Below are positions 1 through 6,703 of a DNA stretch of 10,626 bases, in pieces. How positions within the stretch are numbered: the stretch's first letter is position 1; every line of letters starts with the position of its first letter. The stretch is from Clostridia bacterium. GTDB taxonomy: Bacteria > Bacillota > Clostridia > Oscillospirales > Acutalibacteraceae. The stretch is taken from positions 1 through 10,626 of the forward strand of contig JAFZOE010000362.1 in NCBI GenBank assembly GCA_017552845.1, written 5' to 3'. A program made the translations under genes and the position numbers. The notes under the pieces were generated by a model. The model ran no database searches. It was not told the DNA's origin and saw nothing but the letters and a program-made list of their open reading frames with translations.

Positions 1-1332
1 AAAATTGCAGACAGCAGAATTAACATTGCCTGCTCTGATAAGGCAGGTGAATTCTATGCAAAGCAAACTCTTTCTCAGATTACCGCTTCATGCGGATGCG
101 TCTGCCCCGACCTTGAGATTGAGGATTTCCCTGCATTTGCCCACAGAGGCTTTTCGCTCGACTGCGCGAGACATATTTTCTCAATTGAGGATATCAAGAA
201 AATCATTGACACAGCTGCATTTTTCAAGCTCAATGTTTTTCACTGGCATCTGACCGACGACCAGGGATGGAGAATTCAGATTGACTCTTATCCCCTGCTG
301 ACCGAAACAGGAAGCGTCAGAAAAGATTCAACCTTCAGGGGACTTGACGAGCACGGCGTATACGGCGGTTACTATACGAAAGACGAAATCCGTGAAATTG
401 TAAAATACTGCTCCGAAAGGCATATAGAAGTTATTCCGGAAATCGAGATGCCCGGCCACACGACAGCAATTCTGGCATCTTATCCCGAGCTCGGATGCAC
501 GGGCAAAGAGGTTGATTTACAGACAAAAGAGGGAATCTTTGATACCGTTCTCTGTCTCGGAAATCCGAAAATCTATAAGCTGTTATTCGCGGTAATTGAC
601 GAGGTCTTCGAACTTTTCCCTGGCAGATTCATTCATATCGGCGGCGATGAAACTCCTCGAACCGAATGGAAAAAATGCGCGAAATGCGCCGAGGAAATGA
701 AACGGCTCGGAATCGATAATTACGATAAATACCAGGGGCAGTTCATTAAACGAATAGCCGATTACATCAAATCAAAAGGAAAAACCGCAATCACCTGGAA
801 TGAGAGCCTTAAAGGCGACATGCTTTCTGCCTATGATGTAATGATTCAATTCTGGATGGGAGATAAAAATCTTACGGACGAATTCGGCAAAAACGGCGGC
901 AGAATAATCCAGAGCGATTTCTATCACTATTACTGCGATTATCCTTACGCTATGACTCCGGTCAGAAAAACTTATAATTTCAATCCGCATTCGGCCTGCT
1001 CCGATAAAAATGCAGTTTACGGCGTTGAGGCTGAAATGTGGACCGAATTCATAAACAATTTCAGGCATCTGTGTGAAATGTATTTTCCGAGAATGGCGGC
1101 TGTTGCGGAAAGAGGCTGGTGCGGAGCCGATGCACCCGGTTACAGGATCTTTGTATCAAGACACGAAAAACTCCGCCCTGCAATCGAAAAACTAGGCGTG
1201 AAGATAATCCCCGTTGAAAAATGGTCCGTCAATCCCCTTCTGCGGCTTCACGAAATCAGAAAATTCTTCAGCGGCGGAATCGATATGAATACAATTATCA
1301 ATTCAATCAACAACGGCAGAAGCGAGAAATAA
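1..1332 (+). CDS. GH20 beta-N-acetylhexosaminidase, 5' end cut by window edge
   Basis: The reading frame is open from base 1 and ends at TAA 1330-1332, so 443 codons are visible and the start lies upstream. GH20 enzymes remove terminal GlcNAc or GalNAc from glycans by substrate-assisted catalysis. Numbering from the window edge, the TIM-barrel domain begins near residue 49 (FPAFAHRGFSLD). It carries HWHLTDDQ at 81-88, EMPGH at 149-153, the catalytic Asp-Glu pair in HIGGDE (D216, E217), the active-site tryptophans W266 and W285, and EMWTE at 345-349. The first ~45 residues look like the end of the preceding non-catalytic GH20b-type domain. Whether the protein is secreted cannot be judged because the N-terminus is missing. 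A sugar symporter gene follows 60 bases downstream, which fits glycan use. Lacto-N-biosidase is another GH20 activity and cannot be excluded. Confidence 0.93.
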   Translation, partial: KIADSRINIACSDKAGEFYAKQTLSQITASCGCVCPDLEIEDFPAFAHRGFSLDCARHIFSIEDIKKIIDTAAFFKLNVFHWHLTDDQGWRIQIDSYPLLTETGSVRKDSTFRGLDEHGVYGGYYTKDEIREIVKYCSERHIEVIPEIEMPGHTTAILASYPELGCTGKEVDLQTKEGIFDTVLCLGNPKIYKLLFAVIDEVFELFPGRFIHIGGDETPRTEWKKCAKCAEEMKRLGIDNYDKYQGQFIKRIADYIKSKGKTAITWNESLKGDMLSAYDVMIQFWMGDKNLTDEFGKNGGRIIQSDFYHYYCDYPYAMTPVRKTYNFNPHSACSDKNAVYGVEAEMWTEFINNFRHLCEMYFPRMAAVAERGWCGADAPGYRIFVSRHEKLRPAIEKLGVKIIPVEKWSVNPLLRLHEIRKFFSGGIDMNTIINSINNGRSEK

Positions 1333-1381
1333 TTCTTGAAATAATCGCTTATATTTGTTATTATATAATATATTATTATGC

Positions 1382-1388
1382 GGGGTGA
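1382..1388 (+). promoter_or_regulatory. Ribosome binding site deciding the GTG start of the symporter
   Basis: GGGGTGA lies four bases before GTG 1393. An in-frame ATG at 1378 sits immediately upstream of this site and has only AT-rich sequence before it, so the ATG is unlikely to be used. The same GGGGTGA element stands before the TTG start of xpt in this window. Confidence 0.6.
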
Positions 1389-1392
1389 ATTT

Positions 1393-2979
1393 GTGGGAAA
1401 ATTAGGCGACAGAGTTAAAGATATTGTGGGAATCGAGGGTAAGTTCGGCGAATGGCTTGCTCCGAAGGCCCATTACACAAGCGCGAATATTACCATCGGC
1501 GGCGCGGGTTATCCGCTCGGCCAGTTTCATCAGCAGTTCCTCGCCTATGTAGAGGGAATGAAAACCGGCATGGCCGGCAGAATCACGCTGATTGCAGGCC
1601 TTTGGGATGCCGTCAGCGACCCGGTTATGGGCGTGCTTACAGACAGAACCAAATCAAAACTCGGCAGGCACAGACCTTATCTGATTATATCCGCCATACC
1701 GTTTGCAATCGCATATCTTACAAAATGGACCTCTTTCGGAATATCGGCAAAGGGCAATCCCCACGCAACCTGGCTCTGGTATCTCTTCTCGGCGATATTC
1801 TACTGCACCTGCATGACGATGCTGTCCATTCCCCATGAAGCTATGCTGCCGACGGTCGCTCCCGGTTACTTTGAGAGAACCCAGTATAAAATTGTCGAAT
1901 ACGCGATGAACTCAGTCGGGCAGGTAACGTCCTATGTGTTTACGGCGCTGGCGCTGAGCGGATTCAGCGTAAAGACCGCTCTAATCGGACTGCCGACGCC
2001 TTCCCCTGCAGACCGGCATAATTATACCATGGTCGGCCTGGTGCTTATGGTATGGTTTGTCTGGGCTCCGATTTACTGTTTCTTCAAGACAAAGGAACCC
2101 TCATCATTACACCAGGTAAATCCCCCGCTCGACATCAAACATCTGCTGACGGAATACAAACTTGTTTTTTCAAACAGAGCATTCAGACAGTATTTTATCA
2201 TCGCTCTCTTTTTCTCAATGAGCAGATATTTCTGCAGCTATGCGGACCAGTATTTCATGGTAAGCGTAACGGATACATACAATATTTTTATTTCAATGAA
2301 TATCATCGCGGGAATCGCAGAATTTTCCGGCTCGCCGATCAATTATCTCATCACAAGATACAAGGGCAAGACCGCCTGCGGCAAGGTTCTCGGTCCGCTC
2401 ATGGTTATCGGCATCGCGGTCAACGCGTTCCTGACTTACGAAACCCCGACGGTTATCAAATACGTAGTTATAGTTCTTTCAGCTATCTGCTATAATATCG
2501 GCTTCTCCGGCCCCGGTTTCGTTGCGGAAAACATTCAGCCCGACATCACAGACGTCGACGAACTCATAACAGGCAGACGCCGCGAGGGTGTAATCGCGAC
2601 ATTCAAGACGCTCTTCAGCAAGACGGTCAGCAGCCTCATGGGCTTCGCGGTCGGTCAGTCGCTTGAGTGGTTCGGATACGACCCGAATATAAAGGAACCC
2701 AAGCTCCAGTCAAAGAGAACTACTTTCGGACTTCGTCTGAATTATTCGATTATCCCCGCAATTCTCGCCCTCTTCTGCATAATTTCAATCTACAGATACA
2801 AGATGACAAAGCACGACCACGAAGAGATAAAGAGAATCATCAGAGAAAAGCATGAGACCGGCAAATGCGACATCACCGAAGAGGAGAAAAAGCGCATTGA
2901 GGAAATTGCCGGATGGAAATGGCAGAATATGTGGATAGGCAAGGATGATGTTTACAGGGAGCTTGAAGGCATAGATTAA
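1393..2979 (+). CDS. GPH-family sugar:cation symporter (MFS_2 type)
   Basis: This is a polytopic membrane transporter of 528 residues from the GTG start (533 from the alternative ATG at 1378). The glycoside-pentoside-hexuronide signature is clear: WDAVSDPVMGVLTDRTKSKL begins at residue 71, with D72 and D76, and is followed by GRHRPY at 91-96. Family members co-transport sugars or glycosides with H+ or Na+. Many hydrophobic segments follow, consistent with about twelve membrane spans. A charged tail of roughly 60 residues (KHDHEEIKRIIREKHETG and beyond) is probably cytoplasmic. The neighbouring GH20 gene suggests an amino-sugar or a short glycan product as substrate; this is inference. GTG is preferred because of the GGGGTGA site before it. 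lepA begins 20 bases after the stop with no terminator seen between them, so read-through into lepA is likely. Confidence 0.9.
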   Translation: MGKLGDRVKDIVGIEGKFGEWLAPKAHYTSANITIGGAGYPLGQFHQQFLAYVEGMKTGMAGRITLIAGLWDAVSDPVMGVLTDRTKSKLGRHRPYLIISAIPFAIAYLTKWTSFGISAKGNPHATWLWYLFSAIFYCTCMTMLSIPHEAMLPTVAPGYFERTQYKIVEYAMNSVGQVTSYVFTALALSGFSVKTALIGLPTPSPADRHNYTMVGLVLMVWFVWAPIYCFFKTKEPSSLHQVNPPLDIKHLLTEYKLVFSNRAFRQYFIIALFFSMSRYFCSYADQYFMVSVTDTYNIFISMNIIAGIAEFSGSPINYLITRYKGKTACGKVLGPLMVIGIAVNAFLTYETPTVIKYVVIVLSAICYNIGFSGPGFVAENIQPDITDVDELITGRRREGVIATFKTLFSKTVSSLMGFAVGQSLEWFGYDPNIKEPKLQSKRTTFGLRLNYSIIPAILALFCIISIYRYKMTKHDHEEIKRIIREKHETGKCDITEEEKKRIEEIAGWKWQNMWIGKDDVYRELEGID

Positions 2980-2999
2980 GATTCAAGAGGTATATCAAT

Positions 3000-4814
3000 T
3001 TGGCAATCGACAAGGATAAAATAAGAAATTTCTGCATTATAGCGCATATAGATCACGGAAAATCCACGCTCGCCGACCGTCTGCTCGAAAAGACAAATTC
3101 GGTCGCATTGAGGGATATGACCGATCAGCTGCTTGACGACATGGACCTCGAGAAAGAGAGAGGAATCACGATCAAGGCTCATGCGGTCACTCTCAATTAC
3201 AAGGCGAATGACGGCGCGGAATATCTGCTGAATCTTATCGACACTCCGGGTCACGTGGACTTCAATTATGAGGTTTCGCGTTCTCTCGCCGCGTGCGAAG
3301 GCGCAGTTCTGATAGTTGACGCCACCCAGGGTGTTGAGGCTCAGACACTCGCAAATACTTATCTTGCACTCGATCACGATCTTGAGATAGTGCCCGTTAT
3401 AAATAAAATCGATCTGCCCTCCGCAGATCCCGAAAGAGTTTCAAAAGAGGTCGAGGATGTAATCGGCCTTGAATGCTCCGAGGCGGCAAGGATTTCGGCA
3501 AAAACAGGCGAAAATGTTGAGGAAGTTCTGGAGCAGATAGTTAAATTCATACCGGCTCCGAAGGCTGATGACACTCTCCCCTGCCGAGCCTTGATATTTG
3601 ACTCGGTCTATGACAGCTACAAGGGCGTTATAGTTTATGTGCGCGTAAAAGAGGGCAAAATCAAGCCCGGCGACACAATGCGCCTGATGGCAACAGGCGC
3701 CGAATTCACGGTAGTTGAAACGGGCTATATGAGGGCGAGGATGCCCGAGCCGAGAAGCGAGCTCTCCGCAGGCGAGGTCGGATATATCACCGCAAGCATT
3801 AAGACGGTCGGCGACGCGAGAGTCGGCGATACAGTCACAACTGCTAAAAATCCCGCTTCTGAGCCTCTTCCCGGTTACAGAAAAGTCAATCCGATGGTAT
3901 TCTGCGGAATTTACCCTGCGGACGGCGCAGATTATGAAAATCTCAGAGAAGCGCTTGAAAAGCTTCAGCTGAACGATGCCTCTCTCAGCTTCGAGCCCGA
4001 AACATCGGGAGCTCTCGGATTTGGCTTCAGATGCGGATTCCTCGGTCTTCTCCATCTTGAAATAATTCAGGAACGCCTTGAAAGAGAATATGATCTTGAC
4101 CTTGTGACGACAGTTCCGAGCGTCGTTTACAAAATCAATATGACAGACGGGTCGCAGATTGAAATCGACAACCCGACTCATTATCCGGATCCCGCGAATA
4201 TCGCTTCCTGCGAGGAGCCGTTTACAGACGCCCATATCTATTCCCCGGCGGAATACGTTGGAACTATTATGGATCTCTGCCAGGAAAGGCGCGGAGTCTT
4301 CAAAAACATGGATTATATCACTCCCGACAGAGTTGATATTCACTATGAACTGCCGCTGAATGAAATCATTTATGATTTCTTTGATTCACTCAAATCGAGA
4401 ACCAGGGGCTATGCTTCTTTTGACTATGAAATAAGCGATTACAGAGCGAGCAAGCTTGTGAAACTTGACGTTCTTCTGAACGGCGAAATCATTGACGCGC
4501 TGTCATTTATAATTCACTCGGACAAAGCCTATTCAAAGGCGAGAAAAATTGCCGAAAAACTCAAGGATAATATTCCGAGACAGATGTTTGAGATACCGAT
4601 TCAGATTGCAATCGGCGGCAAGATTATAGCGAGAGAAACCGTCAAGGCGATGCGCAAGGATGTGCTTGCAAAATGCTACGGCGGCGATATAACCAGAAAG
4701 AAAAAGCTGCTTGAAAAGCAGAAGGAAGGCAAAAAGAGAATGCGTCATTTCGGAACGGTCGAAGTTCCGCAGGAAGCTTTTATGGCGGTTCTCAAGCTCG
4801 ATGATGACAGCTGA
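3000..4814 (+). CDS. lepA: Elongation factor 4 (LepA), ribosome-associated GTPase
   Basis: LepA/EF4 is a translational GTPase that acts on ribosomes and has been linked to back-translocation and to 30S biogenesis. The 604-residue length is typical. All GTPase motifs are present: P-loop AHIDHGKST at 15-23, switch I RGIT at 54-57, DTPGH at 81-85, NKID at 135-138 and SAK at 166-168. The LepA-specific C-terminal region is intact, with GGDITRKKKLLEKQKEGKKR and PQEAF near the end. The start is TTG at 3000, supported by AAGAGGT at 2985-2991 with an eight-base spacer and by the normal LepA N-terminus (MAIDKDKIRNFCIIAHIDHG). Its 3' end overlaps hemW by 14 bases. lepA followed by the HemN-like gene is a common order in Bacillota, where hrcA-grpE-dnaK often comes next; here it does not. 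Confidence 0.98.
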   Translation: MAIDKDKIRNFCIIAHIDHGKSTLADRLLEKTNSVALRDMTDQLLDDMDLEKERGITIKAHAVTLNYKANDGAEYLLNLIDTPGHVDFNYEVSRSLAACEGAVLIVDATQGVEAQTLANTYLALDHDLEIVPVINKIDLPSADPERVSKEVEDVIGLECSEAARISAKTGENVEEVLEQIVKFIPAPKADDTLPCRALIFDSVYDSYKGVIVYVRVKEGKIKPGDTMRLMATGAEFTVVETGYMRARMPEPRSELSAGEVGYITASIKTVGDARVGDTVTTAKNPASEPLPGYRKVNPMVFCGIYPADGADYENLREALEKLQLNDASLSFEPETSGALGFGFRCGFLGLLHLEIIQERLEREYDLDLVTTVPSVVYKINMTDGSQIEIDNPTHYPDPANIASCEEPFTDAHIYSPAEYVGTIMDLCQERRGVFKNMDYITPDRVDIHYELPLNEIIYDFFDSLKSRTRGYASFDYEISDYRASKLVKLDVLLNGEIIDALSFIIHSDKAYSKARKIAEKLKDNIPRQMFEIPIQIAIGGKIIARETVKAMRKDVLAKCYGGDITRKKKLLEKQKEGKKRMRHFGTVEVPQEAFMAVLKLDDDS

Positions 4815-5913
4815 TAAAAAGACGGTTGGTCTCTATATTCATATACCTTTTTGCAGGAGTAAATGTCCTTATTGTGATTTTTACTCCTTTTTTCCGCGCC
4901 CGGAAACGATTGACAGATATGTTGATAAAATATGCGCCGACATCGCGAATTTGCCTTTAGGATTTGATACGGTTTATCTCGGAGGAGGCACCCCTTCTTT
5001 TATCGGGGAAGACAGAATCGCAAGTATAATCGAATCGGCAAAAGCTGTTAAAAATGCCGAGATTACGGTGGAATGCAATCCGTCGGATACAGGAAACGCC
5101 GAAAGAGCATTTGACTTTTCCAGATTGAAAGATGCAGGCGTCAACCGTATTTCAATGGGACTGCAGAGCGCAGTCAATACGGAGAGAAAAGCGCTCGGCA
5201 GAAGGGCCGGAAGAGACGAAGTCTCAAGGGCGGTTGAGCGCTGTTACAAAGCGGGAATTGATAATGTTTCGCTGGATCTTATGCTCGGAATACCCGGGCA
5301 GACAGAAGAATCCATTTCCGAATCAATTGATTTCTGCATTTCATCGGGTGCGAAACATATCAGCGCATATATACTCAAAATCGAGGAAGAAACCTATTTC
5401 AGCAGAAACAAAGAAAAACTTAACCTCCCGTCCGATGACGAAACGGCCGATTTATATCTTCTGACAGCGGAAAAGCTTAAAAGTGCGGGGTTCGGCCACT
5501 ATGAAATCTCAAATTTCGCCCTGCCAGGATATGAGAGCAGACACAATCTGAAATACTGGCACTGCGAAGAATACCTCGGTCTCGGACCTGCCGCGCACTC
5601 ATTCATTGACGGCAGAAGATTTTACTATGAAAAGGATGTCGAAAAATATATTTCCGGCTGCCTCCCTGTTGATGACGGCGACGGAGGAAACGAGCGCGAA
5701 TACATCATGCTCACGCTGAGATTATCGGAAGGAATAGTATTTCAAAAATACGCAGGAAAGCTTGATAATATTCTTGGTGAAGGCTTTATAAAGAGGTGCC
5801 GATTCTATGCGGATAGCGGCTTCGGAACTCTCACAGAAAGCGGCTTTTCACTGAATGAAAAAGGCTTTCTGATTTCCAATTCAATCATCTCGGATTTAGT
5901 GGATTATTTATAA
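4801..5913 (+). CDS. hemW: HemW-type radical SAM heme chaperone
   Basis: The product is 370 residues, related to oxygen-independent coproporphyrinogen III oxidase HemN but of the shorter HemW type. The radical-SAM cluster motif CRSKCPYC uses C18, C22 and C25, preceded by GLYIHIPF. Further family marks are YLGGGTPS, ECNPSD, NRISMGLQS followed by LGRR, DLMLGIPGQT, and the HNLKYW...YLGLGPAAHS segment typical of HemW. A HemN_C-like C-terminal domain contains EYIMLTLRLSEG. HemW proteins bind heme and insert it into target proteins rather than oxidising coproporphyrinogen. Such genes are often annotated as hemN. The open frame extends upstream to 4711, but homology begins only at ATG 4801 (or the adjacent ATG 4804). 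The start lies inside lepA with no good ribosome binding site, so translation is probably coupled to lepA. Confidence 0.94.
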   Translation: MMTADKKTVGLYIHIPFCRSKCPYCDFYSFFPRPETIDRYVDKICADIANLPLGFDTVYLGGGTPSFIGEDRIASIIESAKAVKNAEITVECNPSDTGNAERAFDFSRLKDAGVNRISMGLQSAVNTERKALGRRAGRDEVSRAVERCYKAGIDNVSLDLMLGIPGQTEESISESIDFCISSGAKHISAYILKIEEETYFSRNKEKLNLPSDDETADLYLLTAEKLKSAGFGHYEISNFALPGYESRHNLKYWHCEEYLGLGPAAHSFIDGRRFYYEKDVEKYISGCLPVDDGDGGNEREYIMLTLRLSEGIVFQKYAGKLDNILGEGFIKRCRFYADSGFGTLTESGFSLNEKGFLISNSIISDLVDYL

Positions 5914-5918
5914 TCGAC

Positions 5919-5938
5919 CACAATATATTGTGCTTTTT
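5919..5938 (+). terminator. Weak hairpin plus T run after hemW
   Basis: CACAATATATTGTG (5919-5932) is a perfect 14-base palindrome beginning five bases after the hemW stop, followed by CTTTTTG. As RNA it would form a short AT-rich stem of about five pairs, so it is at best an inefficient intrinsic terminator. Its position after the last gene of the lepA-hemW block supports the role; its low stability argues against it. Confidence 0.35.
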
Positions 5939-5985
5939 GCTCCGGATTGGTGATTTTTTGTTAAAAATTTATTAAAATTTGCGGT

Positions 5986-6002
5986 TAATTTGTTGCAAAT
6001 TA
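5986..6002 (+). repeat. Inverted repeat TAATTTG-TTG-CAAATTA upstream of xpt
   Basis: Two seven-base arms are separated by three bases. An overlapping, wider pairing also exists (AATTTGC 5976-5982 with GCAAATT 5995-6001). The same two arms occur with no spacer at 6672-6685, before the binding-protein gene. The repeat overlaps a secondary promoter candidate (TTGCAA 5993-5998, N19, TATAAT 6018-6023). A shared operator is possible, but the spacer is very AT-rich and chance pairing is a real alternative. Confidence 0.35.
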
Positions 6003-6030
6003 CAATAATAATGAAAATATAATTTTATTC

Positions 6031-6059
6031 TTGATTTTTAGATATATGAATATTATAAT
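6031..6059 (+). promoter_or_regulatory. Sigma-A-type promoter for xpt
   Basis: TTGATT (6031-6036) and TATAAT (6054-6059) are separated by 17 bases in AT-rich sequence. Transcription would begin near 6066, only about 30 bases before the TTG start of xpt. That leader is too short for a purine riboswitch. The spacer 5914-6096 contains no gene. Confidence 0.65.
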
Positions 6060-6084
6060 TTAGATATAAATTTTCTCTTTTTCC

Positions 6085-6091
6085 GGGGTGA
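6085..6091 (+). promoter_or_regulatory. Ribosome binding site deciding the TTG start of xpt
   Basis: GGGGTGA lies five bases before TTG 6097. The longer reading frame begins at GTG 6088, but that GTG is inside this site and has no binding site of its own. Homology to Bacillus subtilis Xpt also begins at the TTG. Confidence 0.65.
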
Positions 6092-6096
6092 TTGAA

Positions 6097-6666
6097 TTGC
6101 AGCTTTTGGAGGACAGAATCCGCGAACAGGGTGAGATTATCGGCAATGACATAGTCAAGGTCGATATGTTCCTCAATCACCGCATCGATGTTGATCTTCT
6201 CTGCGAAATCGGCAAGGAGTTCAGGAGACTTTTCCCCTCAAAAGAGATAAACAAAATACTCACGATTGAAGCATCGGGCATCGGAATTGCGTGCATAGCC
6301 GCGCAGTATTTCGACGTGCCTGTTGTTTTTGCAAAAAAAGGAATTCACCGTAATGTCGGCAACGATATTTATACCGGTGAGGTCTTTTCATTTACAAAGA
6401 ATCAAACCACCCAGATCGGCGTTTCAAAGAAATACATCACTGCCGAAGACAGGGTGCTGATTATTGATGATTTTCTCGCAAACGGAGCCGCAGTCAAGGG
6501 ACTCATCGGCATCTGCGAGCAGGCAGGCGCCGAGGTCAAGGGAATCGGAATCTGCATTGAAAAGGGTTTCCAGCCCGGTGGAAAAGAGCTCAGGGAGATG
6601 GGCTATCACCTCGAATCACTCGCGATTATCAAATCCATTGATGATGGTATAATCACCTTTGGCTGA
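6097..6666 (+). CDS. xpt: Xanthine phosphoribosyltransferase
   Basis: Xpt joins xanthine (and more weakly guanine) to PRPP, giving XMP for purine salvage in the cytoplasm. The product has 189 residues from TTG 6097, close to the ~194 of B. subtilis Xpt. From this start the N-terminus (MQLLEDRIREQG) lines up with the remembered B. subtilis MEALKRKIEEEG without gaps. The family segment KVDMFLNHRID follows at 21-31, then EASGIGIA. The PRPP-binding loop VLIIDDFLANG is at 120-130, and EKGFQPG and ESLAIIKSI follow towards the C-terminus. Upstream are a promoter (6031-6059) and an inverted repeat; no guanine riboswitch was recognised. The end of the gene appears to contain a promoter for the downstream transporter. 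The position before a BMP-type purine transporter supports salvage of imported purines. Confidence 0.93.
   Translation: MQLLEDRIREQGEIIGNDIVKVDMFLNHRIDVDLLCEIGKEFRRLFPSKEINKILTIEASGIGIACIAAQYFDVPVVFAKKGIHRNVGNDIYTGEVFSFTKNQTTQIGVSKKYITAEDRVLIIDDFLANGAAVKGLIGICEQAGAEVKGIGICIEKGFQPGGKELREMGYHLESLAIIKSIDDGIITFG
6626..6653 (+). promoter_or_regulatory. Candidate promoter inside the 3' end of xpt, for the transporter genes
   Basis: TTATCA (6626-6631) is followed after 16 bases by TATAAT (6648-6653). The -10 box is preceded by TGG, giving an extended -10 (TGnTATAAT). Transcription would begin near 6660, placing the palindrome 6667-6690 in the first ~30 bases of the transcript, where an operator often sits. 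The codons used here also encode the conserved end of Xpt, so coincidence is possible. Confidence 0.45.
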
Positions 6667-6690
6667 TAATATAATTTGCAAATTATTTTA
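6667..6690 (+). repeat. Near-perfect 24-base palindrome before the binding-protein gene
   Basis: The core ATAATTTGCAAATTAT (6671-6686) is a perfect 16-base palindrome. Allowing one mismatched pair (6670/6687) the symmetry extends to 24 bases, filling the whole stretch between the xpt stop and the CGGAGG ribosome binding site at 6691-6696. The half-sites TAATTTG/CAAATTA match the repeat at 5986-6002. It could be an operator, or an RNA hairpin next to the ribosome binding site. No T run follows, so it is not a terminator. Confidence 0.5.
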
Positions 6691-6703
6691 CGGAGGTAAT
6701 TTT

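Noticed and set aside
5..253. 82-codon open frame at the left edge
   Set aside because: It overlaps the GH20 gene in a different frame; the GH20 frame carries the conserved HWHLTDD segment in the same bases.
1336..1369. Possible promoter before the symporter: TTGAAA and TATAAT
   Set aside because: The two boxes are 22 bases apart, too far for a normal sigma-A promoter, and the stretch is almost pure A/T, so matches are expected by chance.
1359..1375. AT palindromes TATTATATAATA and TAATATATTA
   Set aside because: They are low-complexity A/T symmetry with no partner elsewhere and no T run after a stable stem.
3441..4343. 300-codon open frame on the minus strand
   Set aside because: It lies wholly inside lepA, whose sense frame has every family motif; the antisense protein resembles no family I know and has no ribosome binding site of note.
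5914..6096. Search for a purine riboswitch or small RNA in the longest gene-free stretch
   Set aside because: No aptamer core, tRNA-like fold or convincing small reading frame was recognised; only the weak hairpin, promoter and inverted repeat are supported.
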